DNA from: Chaetomium olivaceum
Lineage: Eukaryota; Ascomycota; Sordariomycetes; Sordariales; Chaetomiaceae
DNA length: 64,000 bases
Assembly: GCA_039881045.1 (NCBI GenBank)
Contig: JAYWVB010000013.1
Coordinates: forward strand, 62,001-126,000
Reading direction: 5' to 3'
The notes under the pieces were generated by a model that was given only the letters and a program-made list of their open reading frames with translations, searched no databases and was not told the origin of the DNA. Below, one piece after another: positions 23,207-35,002 of the stretch (within the stretch, counting starts at the first letter, position 1; every line of letters begins with the position of its first letter). Both the position numbers and the translations under genes were made by a program.

Positions 23207-24967
23207 TTACTTCTTCCCATTGCCGCGGGGAGTCGTATTCCTTCCTCTGTTTCCATTGCCGCCGCTGCCGTTGCCGCCGCTGCCGTTGCCGCCGCCATGA
23301 CCACCATTATCATTGCCGCCGTGGCCGTTGCCGCCGCCACTTCCAGCACCGGAACCAGCAGCCTGCTCAGCGGCACGCCTGGCTTGCTGAGACCGTGTGT
23401 TGTGCGCCGGCGGGGCGGCGGCCGTGGTGGGGGATCTGCCCCGCGGTGGGTCGACGTGGCCCGCAAAACGCACCGCGCTATCGCCGGCGTCGGCGCCACC
23501 GGTGTGTCGGTCGGTGTTTCCCTGCGCCTTGCCAGCGGTGCGGATGGGAACTTGGGCACCGGTCAGCGGGTTGTGGCCCATGCTGTCGGCGCGGCTGGGG
23601 GGCGCAAGGCTGCCGCTGCGGCTGCCGAGCTGGCTGGGGGGTTGGCTGTTGGCCAGGGTGTTGCGCTCGAGGCTGGAGTTGCGGCTATCGTGCTCGCTGG
23701 AGGGCGCGGCACTGCCGCTGCGGCTGCCGCGCTGGCTGGGGGGCGCGACGTTGACGTTGCGGCTACCGGGCCGGCTGAGCCCGGTGCCGGGGCTGCTGGA
23801 CCGGCTGGTAGAGGATGAGTTCGCGCCATCGTCGACAACGGCACCAGGCTCGAGGTGGGTCACCCTTTCGCCACTGGAATTGTGAACATAACCCGTCTCC
23901 TCCCGGGTCCAAGAGTCCAAGGGCGGGTATCTGCTCCCCATCGAGCTGTCGACGCCCTGGAGGCTTAAAAGGCTGAGGTAAAACAGGGCAAGCCGGACAG
24001 TGAGCTCGGGATTCTTGCCCGAGCTTTGGCCGTCACGGGTCCGGTTGTGTGCATTCCAAGGAATAGGGCAATACTCGGGCGGTGCGAACCTATTACCGGC
24101 CGGCGCGGATGAGGGTTGGTCGTCACGCCTGAGCTGGTTCAATCCGGAACCGTCTCGAATCTTACGGAACCGCAAGACGACGAGATGGCTGTCGGTAATG
24201 ATGAAGCCGTACCTCACACCAAGATCACGGCTGTAAGAAAGGACCTGACGAACCGGCAGTGCCCACTGTTCGTTGTGCGATGCCGCCATGGCCGGGTTCC
24301 ATTTTCTGGACAGCTTCGTGTCTCCGGGCACCAAGTTAGCGTACTTTGCGTTCCCATTGCCCGGTCTGGAAGGCGAGCAGAGAGACCAATCCGGTTTGCC
24401 GGAGATGCTTGACTGTCGCCCGCTGGCCAAATAGTGTCCGCGGAGGGCTTTGTTTTTCTTAAGCGTCTTGTAGGCATGGGCCAGTGCGTCGTTGACAAGA
24501 GGGATTGTGTGCTTGGTCAGGTGGCATTCGAGGGACTTCTCATCAAAGATTTCTGCGTCCATTGAGTCGATGTCCGATCTGTGGCTAGATGGAGGGTTCT
24601 CCCACTCGGTCAAGACGAAAACCCTAAAAATGGATAGGAGGTTTGCATAATTGAATTCCTCCCATCTCGCCCTTCATTCCATTAGTATCAGCGTATATGA
24701 GGATATATTAGAGCGCTGGGAGGACATGAGAGGGTATGAGAGAACATGACATGGCCATGAGCAGCTCATCTTCTGTTTGAGCAGTTTGTCATGTGAAAGT
24801 AGGACGTACCATGTTGTGACCGCCGGCCAGACTGCCTTGTTGCTGGGTCTAGTGTTCCTGCCACTCAGCGCATGATGGGTGTCAAGAGCGTGGAGTTGAG
24901 TCCCCAACTCGGTCAGAATTGTGGGGTGAGCCGCAACGCCGGACATGATGCCCTTGGTCGGTTGCAC
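23207..24967 (-). CDS. Fungal protein with possible PD-(D/E)XK nuclease-like motif
   Basis: Two exons, 24810-24967 and 23207-24623, joined through a 186-nt intron (GTACGT..TTTAG) to read AVTTWVFVLTEWENPP across the junction. The start may be 24967 or the second methionine at 24946. The N-terminal half is conserved-looking and includes SSISGKPDWSLCS, YANLVPGDTKLSRKW and YSRDLGVRYGFIITDSHLVV. The order PDW, then a strand, then GDTK resembles the acidic and lysine residues of PD-(D/E)XK nuclease folds, but this is my inference and not a proven assignment. The C-terminal half is Ser/Gly/Arg-rich and ends in GGNGSGGNG repeats. Related-looking proteins occur widely in Sordariomycetes, usually without known function. 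Confidence 0.65.
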
Positions 24968-26667
24968 TGGAAAGGGGTTGGGCCGAACGACTGAACAGGG
25001 CTTTGAGGTGTTTTTGCAGAAGTCTCTTGGAGAGGGTGGATGGCTCGGCTGGCCGCGCGTGAGTGACTGCCAGACGAGGTGTATGATTGTGTGAGTGCTT
25101 GTGGGTGTTGTTGAAGGATAGGTACGATATCTCCAAGGGCACGGTGGTCCAGTCTTAAATCATCCACGATCCTCACTCTTCTTCGCCTCGACTGATCAGT
25201 TCCAGTCCTTTCTTTCTGTTCTATTTTCAGCAATCTCCTGTTGTTCCATCTCGACCGCACGGCCGCATACATACGAAACATTCGGTTCCCTCGTTGGGCT
25301 TGGAAACGACGGTCGGCAACAGCCCGCGCCGCTTCTAGTCCAACTACCTTCACGTATGACACCGGCCACTTGTGCAGACATGGCCGTCAGTCTGGCGCGA
25401 TTGAGGCCGTCGGGTGCCGAAGCCCGAGCTATCACAAGCAATGTGGTGTGCCGCGCGTTTGACCATTGTGTTTGAGACGCCTCCATGCGGCGAGTCGGCC
25501 GGTTGGTGTAAGAGAGCGAGACAATCTTGCAGAAAAATAGGAGGCCATGACCAACATGAACGGCGCAGAGCCCCTTGGGCCGGTGACCCGCGCCTGCGTT
25601 GCAGTCTGTTTTTCCAACAAGCCAGCTGAGGTCGTCTATCCGGAAGGAGTCTTGCATGGGTAAGGTAAGGTGGTTTGTGAGTAGGTAGGTAGGTACCTTT
25701 TGTGGATTGTTCGCTAAGCACGCCTACTTGGCTAGTATTGTGGGTTTGCCTGTGAATGTGGTCCTATGTGCTCTGTGGCTAACAATGTCTTGGTCACTTC
25801 TCGTGGCCAGGGAGGTACTTCTCATGAGTGATTTGCAACTCGGGCCGCAGCCGACATCAACCAACAACAGCGAAACAACACCGAGGTTTGTGCCACGAGG
25901 CGGCGTCAGGTCGAGGACACTCGGGTGGCTTGTGACAAAAATAGATGATGCTCTTCAGCTTTCTGTTGGTGTGTAGTGGGGTTTTGGATTTTGGTGAGGT
26001 TGGCCAAGGGCTGAATTGGTATGTACATGTATGTACCTTACGTTGTTGGACCCAGGATAGCGGGCTGTACTGTGCTCCATGTACGAGCATCGACAAGGGA
26101 CCTGGGTGACAAAGTCCATATGTGTACCTGCATACATGGAGTACAGGCTCGAGACAGCGGCATTTGACGCAATATAGGTCAATATTTACCACGCCTGAAA
26201 CGTTTGCCTAGGTAGCTTAAGAAAGGTTCAAGGGGAGAGGCGGCAACTCTTGCTGGCATCCGAAATAGATGGGTGTACATGCTGTGTACGTATGGGTCGG
26301 GGCCGTATCGTACACACCACTGTACAGAACCCTCTGATATATACTGTGTTGGCTGCCAGCGACAACGGCGGCGTCCCCATGCGGCCCCGGGGCTGAGTTG
26401 GTCACATCACTGCACGAAAACAGACCGGGTGTATTTACCGTATGTATGTACCGTACCACCGTTCCACCGTACCACCACACGTATGTATGTATATACATAC
26501 ATTTCCAGGGTAGCCGTGTTTTCAACCAAGCAACCAACTGGCAATCACCGGATTGAATTAGCGCCGCGAGACTGCAATCAGCAACAACAAATCAACCGCT
26601 CCTCATCCCCGAGTTGTCAACGTCCCTTTGAGCGCCGCGTAAAACGACGGATCCAGGGTCATCGAAC
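24968..26667. other. Intergenic region with GTAG/GTAT tetranucleotide tracts
   Basis: No gene is supported. Short tandem and palindromic tetranucleotides occur at 25677-25697 (GTAG units), 26020-26045 and 26440-26502 (GTAT and ACAT units). Similar tracts appear at 59085-59112. It holds the promoters of two divergently transcribed genes. Confidence 0.5.
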
Positions 26668-27977
26668 ATGCAAATCCCGCCATTCCTCTCCAGCTCGCCC
26701 ATGCAGGGTGATCCCCCTTGTAACTGGTCTGATTTTCTATCGCCGCAGCTTCGACGGTTTCCACGCCTCTACAACAGGGTCAAGATGTTGAATAGACTCG
26801 GCTATGGCATTGAAGGTTGCGTGGCGAGAGTCAAGTTCGACAACGGCAACTCCTCGTTCGCTGTCAAAATCGTATGTAACTGAGCCACACCGCGCGTTGA
26901 TTCAATACCGGTGACCTGTCTAACATGGTGGCTGTCAGTTTTTTGATTCTGTCCCAGACGAAGACGACAGTGACTGGTGGCCTCTGGAGCGCGAAGCTCG
27001 CAACGTTGCGATCCTGGAGAAGGTGCAGGCCGGCTTGCGTCAGTCCTCGCCTGAGCCGGTCTACGTTCCTGCTAAACGGACAACACGGCTCGATTGTTTG
27101 CGCTGTCTTTACGCCCTTTCGGCTGACGGACGCCGCTCCCGCGCTTTCGATGGACTTCCGGCCGCTTCCAAGGTTGGACTGGTTCACTCTGGCACCCGAC
27201 TTCGGAAATGCTTTGGGTGGACACGCGTTCGGGGAGCCGACTTTATGTCCATGAACGACATAATCGAAATAGACCGCCGCGCAGAGGAGAAAGGCGAGGG
27301 CTCCGCTAGCTACATTCAACAGAACAAGCAGTACTTTGCCATCGTGTACGAGTACGTCCCCGAGGCGAAGCTTGAGCTTGATGCGGTCCAGCGCCAGTTG
27401 GACTTCTTCCACCACATCGGATTTCATCCGTGCCAGGTGATGAGAAAGGAGAACTGGCAAGGCCCCGGTATCCTGCTCGACTTTGGCGACTACAACTCCC
27501 CAGTCGACCCATGGTTCGCAGCCCTCAACGCCTACCGACCGCAACCCACCGCCGAGATTGTAATCGACCCAGAGGCGGTTGAGGCGAGGGGGGTCGAGCT
27601 GTGGAATAAGCAGGAGGAGTTATATCGACAAGGAGTCCGGCTGACTAAAGAGGAAAAACGGGAAAAGAAAAGACTCGAGGCCATGGAAAACACCGCCGAG
27701 CTCGTCGAGAGGGGCTATGACGCCGGTCGACGATACGTATCCTACTTTGAATGTAAGTCCCGGAACGGTGTTCGAATTGAAGACAGACCCGACTAACCCA
27801 TATGCAGTGACCAAAGAAGAAATCCTCAAAAACGAGCTCGAGGAGGATCCGCTCAGCGAGATACGCATCCCGGAAATACAGCCAGAAACGGTGCTTCAGG
27901 TGTGGAAAGCCTACAACAATCAAAAGAAGAAGTACCTCGCTGCTGTCGGGTCAGATTCTAAAACCAACGGAGCTTAA
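26668..27977 (+). CDS. Protein-kinase-fold protein, probably catalytically divergent
   Basis: Three exons: 26668-26871, 26939-27752 and 27808-27977 (introns of 67 and 55 nt), frame kept at both junctions. The first exon ends in a glycine-rich loop and lysine strand (LNRLGYGIEGCVARVKF, then FAVKI), as at the start of a kinase N-lobe. A hinge-like strand FAIVYEYVPEA is present. Instead of an HRD catalytic loop the sequence reads HHIGFHPCQVMRKENW, followed by GILLDFGDY, which keeps DFG. A Lys/Glu-rich helical tail follows. Fungi have many such kinase-like proteins; loss of the HRD aspartate suggests weak or no phosphotransfer. The start is chosen at the first methionine before the loop. The gene appears intact. 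Confidence 0.72.
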
Positions 27978-28707
27978 TCTAGTTGGTTAGTGTGGGAGAG
28001 GCAAGAGGGGGATCTGGTTCTGAAAGCACATTGCAAATTGGTGAAGCCTGCCGCTGATTTCACAAGAAAGTAGGTGGGGATAGTTACGCCAAATTGCAAA
28101 CGAAAGACAGCCCGGGCTTGGATCATTTTTAGCCGTGTGAATGTTAATTGCCAGAGCCTGTGTACTGATTGAGAGCCCCTCGAATGTGCTTAGGTTTAAT
28201 GATGCATTACAAGGCTTACAAGCCCGAAGATTACGGCGTACCTACCTTAGTCCTTTATCCGTTAACTTGATATGTTACAGTACCTGCGTTAAGGACGAGG
28301 GGTCAAGTTACCACTGAGGCAAACGCTGGGGCAGCCCAGGGATAGTCCCACAAGATTTCTTGACAGACAACCCTGGAGATTCCCTCGCTCCGTCTTATTT
28401 TCGTTTATTGTCCGCAAGTGCGTCATTGTTCGGAAGTCGAGCGGCCAGCTTCCCTGCGAGGTCCATGCGTGACCTGATGCGTTGCCTGGCAAGTATAAAC
28501 ATCGCGTTGCCCCGCGCGGCTTTCCCCCTCTTCTCTTCCCAAGTTTGCAAACTGCACCAAGTGATCATTCGACCACGACAACGCCAATTTCACGCGCATC
28601 GCTTTGCAGCTTGCCACTCGCTTACCGGAGCGTAAGCTCTCACACGCTCGCTTTTTTGTTTGCTGATTTTTCACAGTTTCTGCGACCCGTCTCTCGTTGG
28701 TTCCGAG
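27978..28707. other. Intergenic region
   Basis: 3' flank of the kinase-like gene and 5' flank of the next gene. No feature recognised. Confidence 0.5.
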
Positions 28708-29328
28708 ATGGCTCCCACTGGACCCTCGGACTCCCGCACCCGCACCCCCTCGCCCGCGGCCGACCTCCTGGCCACCGACCCCGTCGCTGCCGTGCTCCCC
28801 GGCATGGACCCTCCCGGCTGGCGCTTCCCGTGGTCCGCCGACATCCCCGACCCTGCGCGGCCCAAGGGCTGCCTCAAGTCCGCGGGCGCGACGCCCCGCC
28901 AAGGCCTCTCCGTCCGCTTCGCCGAGGACGCCCGCTGCCTGGTCTCTGGGGCCCCCGTCCCGCCGCATCCGATCACGCACGGCGAATGGATGAAGGCGCT
29001 GGCCCACGCGCGCTTCGTCCAGGCCTTCCTCGCCGGCCGCACGCGCGAGGAGGTCATGGACGACATCGAGGCCATCGACCCCCGGCGCGTCGCCCACACC
29101 CGGTGGCAGGCCACCCGGCGCCTGCGGCTGTTCCTGGACCCGGAGCACGTCGACCCCTGGGACGTCGAGGCCCTCGCGTTCCGCTTGCTCTTCCGCCGCG
29201 CCCGCAAGCACATGTTGCGGAACATGGTCGGCTGCCCGATCCAATCCCGGCGCGACCGCGGCAAGCACCCGGCACTGCGCGGCCCAAACTCAGACCCGGA
29301 ACCGGAGACGGATCCCCCGCGCGCGTAA
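28708..29328 (+). CDS. Hypothetical GC-rich protein
   Basis: A 206-codon frame from MAPTGPSDSRTRTPSPAAD to the stop at 29328. It has much higher third-position GC than its flanks, which supports coding. The N-terminus is Pro/Ser/Thr-rich and disordered. The second half is helical and Arg-rich (EWMKALAHARFVQAFLAG, TRWQATRRLRLFLDPEHV, FRLLFRRARKHML). There is a short motif KGCLKS...SVRFAEDAR in the middle. I do not recognise the family. An in-frame extension to 28660 exists, but the ATG at 28708 is the better start because the composition changes there. Confidence 0.6.
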   Translation: MAPTGPSDSRTRTPSPAADLLATDPVAAVLPGMDPPGWRFPWSADIPDPARPKGCLKSAGATPRQGLSVRFAEDARCLVSGAPVPPHPITHGEWMKALAHARFVQAFLAGRTREEVMDDIEAIDPRRVAHTRWQATRRLRLFLDPEHVDPWDVEALAFRLLFRRARKHMLRNMVGCPIQSRRDRGKHPALRGPNSDPEPETDPPRA

Positions 29329-30296
29329 GTGTGTGAGTATGCGAGTGTCCCCTTCAAGTGGAGGCCTCAGCGACGCTTTGCTCTTTGTCCCCAGCGTGTT
29401 GCATTTCCCACTACACCGTTCTTTTCCTCCCCAGCGACATGCATTTCCCATGACAGCACGCGTGTTTGCATGAGTTTTTTTGGTTTTGTTTTGCTTGTTG
29501 ATTTGATTTGTTTGTTTTCCTGTTTGAGAGCGGCTGCTGCTAATTATCAATAGGTGTTCCCGAAATGGCCAGACACCAACCCAGCGACCGATCGAACCCC
29601 CTCCTCCCAGGGACAGGCGGCGTAAAACCTGTCGTCTGTTCCTGGGCCTGCTCCCTCCCACACCCTACCCATACCAGGTGGTCCCTTTGAATCTACAACA
29701 GCATCTCCATCATTACTATTTACCGAGTTATTTTCTCAAATCAAATCTAAGTGTTTATTTATTTATTTGCCTGTGATGGCGGTTTTAGTTGGGTTTACTT
29801 GGACTTTATTTGATTTGCGTAAACATATTCCTTTTCCGGCCAACCTTGCTATTCATCATGGCAACGAGGGCATGCGATGCGTGGGCGGGGGAGGAGCCAC
29901 ACGCCGACACGCTCCCCGTACCTAATGGTGCTCATAGGCCCACCATTTCTGTTGTTGTGGTTACTAACTCGTCGCTCATGAACTTGCAATTGGCGTGACG
30001 GAGTTTCCTTGACCTCAAGGTCTTCGGGGCGTCTGCTCCCCGGTACGTTTCTACTTTGACTATTGTTGTCTGCTACGATACTTTTAATGCTAACATCAAC
30101 TTTAATCTACGTTGGGTGCAACTTCAATGCCGAGAATGTGTATGCGTTCAGTCAACCGCCATGATAAGCATTTGTAGGGAGAGGTTCCTCCTGTGCGGCG
30201 TGCTGTGACGAGCGAGCGAGGAATAGAGGCACGATGGCTCAAATGATCCTACTCAATTACGTGAATCTAAAGCTAAAGAGAAGAAAAGAAAAGAAT
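29329..30296. other. Intergenic region
   Basis: T-rich and low-complexity in places. No gene is supported on either strand. Confidence 0.5.
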
Positions 30297-30390
30297 GCCT
30301 GGAGGAACGTACGAGGAACGAGTACTTCCGAAAGGTTCCTTTTGCCTGGAGGAACGTACGAGGAACGAGTACTTCCGAAAGGTTCCTTTT
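30297..30390. repeat. Perfect 47-bp tandem duplication
   Basis: Two adjacent identical copies (30297-30343 and 30344-30390) of a unit starting GCCTGGAGGAACGTACGAGG. Each copy contains inverted GGAAC...GTTCC elements, so it could fold. It lies 0.5 kb beyond the 3' end of the helicase relic and may belong to a mobile element terminus, though that is only suggested by position. Confidence 0.9.
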
Positions 30391-30439
30391 CCGAGAAAAA
30401 CCATGGCCTGCTCAAGCACGGACCAATTCCCTGGAGTGA

Positions 30440-30494
30440 CCCATAAAAAACCCATAAAAAACCCATAAAAAACCCATAAAAAACCCATAAAAAA
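30440..30494. repeat. Five tandem copies of an 11-bp A-rich unit
   Basis: The unit CCCATAAAAAA is repeated five times without change. It sits between the 47-bp duplication and the helicase relic. Confidence 0.92.
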
Positions 30495-30874
30495 AGCCGT
30501 GCCATATCTCCCTGTATACTGTGAAGTTTTACTGTGATTATCGTAACGATCGTGGAACGAGCCATCTTGTTTTGCGTGGAGGAACTTGCCTCTGACGATG
30601 AGCGTCTCGAAGTTGGGCTTGGCAGTGGTGATGCACGGACGGTCTGTTGGGGTCTGTCGGCTGTGGGGTTGCCCCGCTTTATAAGAGCCAATGAGATGGC
30701 GCAGCCCTAGGCAGCTTCACCGACGACCACGAAAGGATGCAAATTACAGGCCAACAAGATGAGAAGGAAACTATCAATTGGAAGTAGCCTGTTCCGCTAG
30801 AGAAAAGCTGCTAGGACGGAGCGACCGTGGAAAGCTGTACTACACGATCCGGCGTCGGAAATCCTAGGGTCTCG

Positions 30875-33098
30875 CTAGAGCGCCGCGTCTTCTACGTCAT
30901 CGGTTTCAGTACCCTGGCCAGATTCAGGCATGGCCTCCCATTCTTGAAACCACGACTCGTGCCTGTGGTCTTGCTCGAACCGCCGTCTGGTCTCCTCACC
31001 CCGTCGTTCCAGCTTGAGGATGGCCTCCCTCATGTCTTTATCAAGCACGTTCTTGGGCTCGATGAAGTCACTGCGCGCTGGCTTCCGAAACAGATGCAGC
31101 CCGTCCCAGCTTTGCGCCCTCGACAGCTGCACGTACAGGCTCATGAAGCTGGGCCGCGTCGCCGTGCCACTCGAGTGGACGCCTTTAAGGTTGACGAGCA
31201 CGTTGGAGAACTGCTTGCCCTGGCTCTTCTGATCTGTCATGGCGAAGGCCGGTGTGCAGAGAGGCCCCGTTCGGTGGGTGACCCACCGAAAACCCGGCTT
31301 GCCCCTCCATCTGCCTTCTTTGCCCCGCATTTGGCTCGGGATGGCGACCGTCTTGCTCTTGATTAAAATGGTGCCATTGGGGAGCCCGGGGATGGCGAGG
31401 CCCGCGCTGTCGTCTGACTGAAGGAGGACGGCCACCGGCGGTCCAAGATGAAGAGTCACATCGCTGGCGAGCGCGATGGTGCCGGCGGCGAGGTCGGGAA
31501 AGATGTCGACGGCCTTGAAAGGCGCCCCGTTGACCACCTTCAGCCCGACAAACTGGTTGCGAGTCACCACCACCGGCATGCCTTGCGCGTAGAAGAAGAG
31601 GCCGGGGGTCGGCAGCTGCGAGTCGTCTCCGTAGCGGAGCACGTGGCATAGGTCCCCCGCACTCAATCGCTTCCCCGACTCAGTATCGTGCTTGGCCGCA
31701 AAGACTGAGATGTGCTTGCCGTGGGCACGAGCCCACTGGACGACGGCCGCCATGTTCAGGTCCCACCGGTCTTGGTTCAGAGGCGTGATGGCTCTCAGGC
31801 CATCTACGAAGGAGTACTTGCACGACGGTGTATAGAGGCGTTGGCTCAGCCGCTGGAAGTCCAGCTCTGTCTGCTCCCCACTGCGCAGGCGCCGGAGGAA
31901 GCCCCGCAGCCTTGGACAGCCGGCTGCGCGGACCTGTTCGCGGAGGATGACGACGTTCGCGAACTGGAGGAACAGCTTATGCGCTGCTAGGTGCTTTGCC
32001 GAGCTGTCCGGTCTCTGTCCACCGGGGTCCTTAGGCGTTGGCAAGAGGAGGCTGGTCTGCAGGACGGGGTCGAACTGGAAGAAATCACCAAAGAACATGA
32101 CCATCGGGATCCCGCCGAACGGTCGATGCTGGTCGTCTCTGTACTGCTTCAGGCGGCTGTCCACCGCCGCGAGCGTGAGACCGCCCACCTGGCTGATTTC
32201 ATCAATAATCAACATGATCATGTTTTTCCACCGCAGCTTCTCTTCTTCCGAGACGTTCTTGGCTGTCGCGGCCCTGCCCTCAACGCAATATTTGCCGCCG
32301 AGTGCAGCGTCACTCCGCCGATAGCGCGGCCGCATTACCGCTGGCGCCCGTTAGGAGCAGCGTGTGGAGGCCATTTTCAGCCGGAACATGTCCTTGATGG
32401 CGTGGATGACGCGGATTTGCCGTGCCGCCTTCGCCGCCGACGTATGGAAATGCTGCCGACCCCCCTCTTCCTGCAGCGCGTGCCGCGCTCGTCAGGAACG
32501 CGGCCGGTAGTAACTGCCATCGACTGGAGCTTGTTCAGGTCCAGTGCTTGTGAGCCCAGGCCACATCGACGTATGTTGCATAACGTCCGAGCTCGAGCCG
32601 CATCCGTCCACCCGGGCCGACCCCTTCTGGAGATCTTTCGCATCCGTGAACGGGCAACCGTGGGCTCCCGTGGGCTCGCCAGCATGCGCAGAAGACGGAT
32701 TCGTTTGCCTGCCCTGGATCTTCGCCGTCACGCTGCTGTCCTCTTTCTTCTGGACCTTCAATACCGCGTCGATCTCCTCGCGGCTGGGCAATCCCATGCC
32801 GCGGAAAGGCGAGTCTTGGAGGTCCTGTAGCATGGTATAGAAATGGCGACCACGCTGGGCAGCATTGTTGTCGTCCTGGCTTGGGTCAACTGCCCTCGCC
32901 TCTTCGTCCAAGCGCCTCAGCGCCGAAGTCGCTGTCATATCTGATCTCGCTACCTTGAACCGTGAAAGGACATCCAAGAAAGGCTTCGTAATGGGCCTGT
33001 GGATCGATGCCCCCACCATCCAGTCCGACGCCGTCATCGTCCCCCTCCCGGTCCTCAAAGTCAAGCCCGTCGACGACGTCTTCGTTTTCCTGTTCTAG
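30875..33098 (-). pseudogene. PIF1-like DNA helicase relic, probably from a mobile element
   Basis: The intact C-terminal part (32335 to 30875, 486 codons) has helicase motifs in order: MIMLIIDEISQVGGLTL (Walker B), MVMFFGDFFQFDPVLQ, then AFAMTDQKSQGKQFSNVLVNL split across motif V, and SLYVQLSRAQSWDGLH (motif VI). These match PIF1/Helitron-type superfamily 1 helicases. The Walker A region exists but is out of frame: GGCACGGCAAATCC near 32430-32445 would read GTGKS with one more G. Further upstream, LDLNKLQSMAVTTGR (about 32515-32560) and a 190-codon frame to 33064 lie in other registers. The gene therefore cannot make a full ATPase as written. No Rep/HUH domain or clear element ends were found, so Helitron origin is likely but unproven. 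Confidence 0.75.
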
Positions 33099-33601
33099 CC
33101 CTTGCAGCTTTCGGTCAGCACGGGCATCGTTCGCCGAGCCCGCTCCAAAGAACTCTCTTCACAATGCACATCAACCAGGATCACAGCCTCCAGGTTGATT
33201 CTTCAAACAGCATCAGTCTCTGTTGTTAGTGTCACATAAGCAAAGACCTACGGATCGTTGCATCTCCGCCCTCGGAACCAAACCTATCGTGTTTGTGAAG
33301 ATATCCCGAACACACTCCGTCTGTGTCATCACCTCTCGAGCGAGAATCCTTACCAAGTCTGCCAATTCGATACCTGATATGACGATATGGCTTGCTAGAT
33401 TGCGTTTCAGAACCCAGCTTAGTGTCGCGGCGTGTTATATGGAAGGTAAGGTTAGATCGTTGCTAAAAGCAGGAATTGATTTCCCCACAGTGAGTTCAGC
33501 ATTTATTCTTCAAGGAACAGCACTCAACATTCTCTGTCCCTCCAGCCTTTCTCCTAGAACTCAATTCTTTATTGATAGAAGCTGGAACGCTACTAACGCC
33601 G
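33099..33601. other. Intergenic region
   Basis: No feature recognised between the helicase relic and the next plus-strand gene. Confidence 0.5.
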
Positions 33602-35002
33602 CCATGGCTTCTTCCGTCTCTGCCGTCTACCCGATCCCCCACGGCCAAACAAACGAGACCAGGGACAATCGGTTCGGATCTCATCGTCACCTACCACTCC
33701 GACTTGGCCCAATGCGACATTCTCCCATCTGGCTCCCGATACACGAGTGCAGGAAACTTCAAGGCCGGGACCTTCCTATCATTCATCCACCCCGCTTTTA
33801 TCCAGGAGCTCTACCCGCGCCTCCTGAGTACCGAAGACGAAGACAGCTCGGGACTTCCGGTGATACTCTCCATGTTCAACACAGAAGCAGAAATAGCGAC
33901 CCTGGAAGAGGATTGGGAAGGGAAATGGTTCAGCATCGTCACCCGACTTTTCCCAAACAAACTTACCTTCCAAGGCGTAGGTGTTAATGGATGGGAGACA
34001 GACGAAACCCAGTCCGTACAGGTGGCACTGGCACTGCCGCGCGATGACGGCTTGACTCCGTACGCGCTATTATTTTGCACTGAAGCAGAACCTGGCTGCT
34101 AACGCTTCCAAGTGTCATCCCCAGCCAGCTCGGTGGTCCTGACGAGACAGCTCTCTGGCCAACCACTTCAGCACATGTATCCTTTGCCGGCCCTGTCGAC
34201 CTAGATCCTTCCACATCAAGGAGGGAGTCTGGCCTGAGCCGCTGATCAAGACTTCGGTGTTCGTCAAACTCGGGTCTTACTTGCAGCCGGAGAACGACCG
34301 CCCTCCTCGCAAAGGCATACACATATGCCATGTCCTCGTTCTCTTCCCCGTCGACCAGCAACCCTGGAAGTCTCTTGCCGGGTGGATGCGGACCGCCGCA
34401 AACCCCTTTACTAAGGGGTCGTGGATCGCGTGCAGTGGTCGACTCGTGGGGGTCCTGGACCGCGACCTGATCCGAGGATCTCAGCTGGTCGACTCCGTTC
34501 GAATCCTGGTAATCCTCGCCGACAACTGGGAATTCATTCGGCAGAATTCCTTGTCTACCAACAATACACCCACGTCAAAATCATCGAACCTTGTCGACAA
34601 GTCACCTACGACACCACGCCCAGCTGGCCCCGGAGGAGTCGCAAGCAGAAACCCATTCTCGTCACCAAACCGTGCCCCAAAGACCGCCGCAGCACGCGAA
34701 ACGACCGAACTAGCAGCCAGCCCTGGAGCACCGGTGGATTCAATCACGGCCGACCCTGCCCCGGTGTTCACAGTTCCATCTTCAGGTATGTATCGCCGCC
34801 TTCCAGACCCACGGCTCACCTAACTGTTGATCTAGATGGCGATGGCTCGAACGATGGTTCGGACACAGAGGAATTGTTGGACGCTCAACTCGCTTCGAGT
34901 AGCAGTACCTCAACAAAGAAGAGGAAGGAAGCAAGCTCTCCCGAACCGGTCAGAAGCAAGAGATCCACAGCAGGAAGGAAGAAGGCGCGGCTGTATGACT
35001 AA
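33602..35002 (+). pseudogene. Unknown multi-exon gene with frame changes and a nonsense codon
   Basis: The start MASSVSAVYPIPHGQTNE (33602) has a good context but shifts register before GTIGSDLIVTYHSDLAQ (about 33660). The main frame then runs to YALLF near 34067, where reading would continue in another register (YYFALKQNLAANASKCHPQ). It meets an in-frame TGA at 34140-34142, a C-to-T type change from CGA, and resumes FHIKEGVWPEPLIKTSVFVK. A good intron (34787-34835) joins the last exon, which encodes an acidic then basic tail (DGSDTEELLDAQLASSS, KKRK, RKKARLYD). The family is unknown to me. The clear remains of one long protein suggest recent inactivation or base errors. Confidence 0.5.

Noticed and set aside
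30440..30494. Short direct repeats considered as a CRISPR array
   Set aside because: Units are contiguous 11-mers without spacers, in a eukaryotic sequence.
34480..34510. GTTCGAATCC resembling a tRNA T-loop
   Set aside because: Flanking bases do not form the T-stem, and no acceptor or anticodon stem could be placed.
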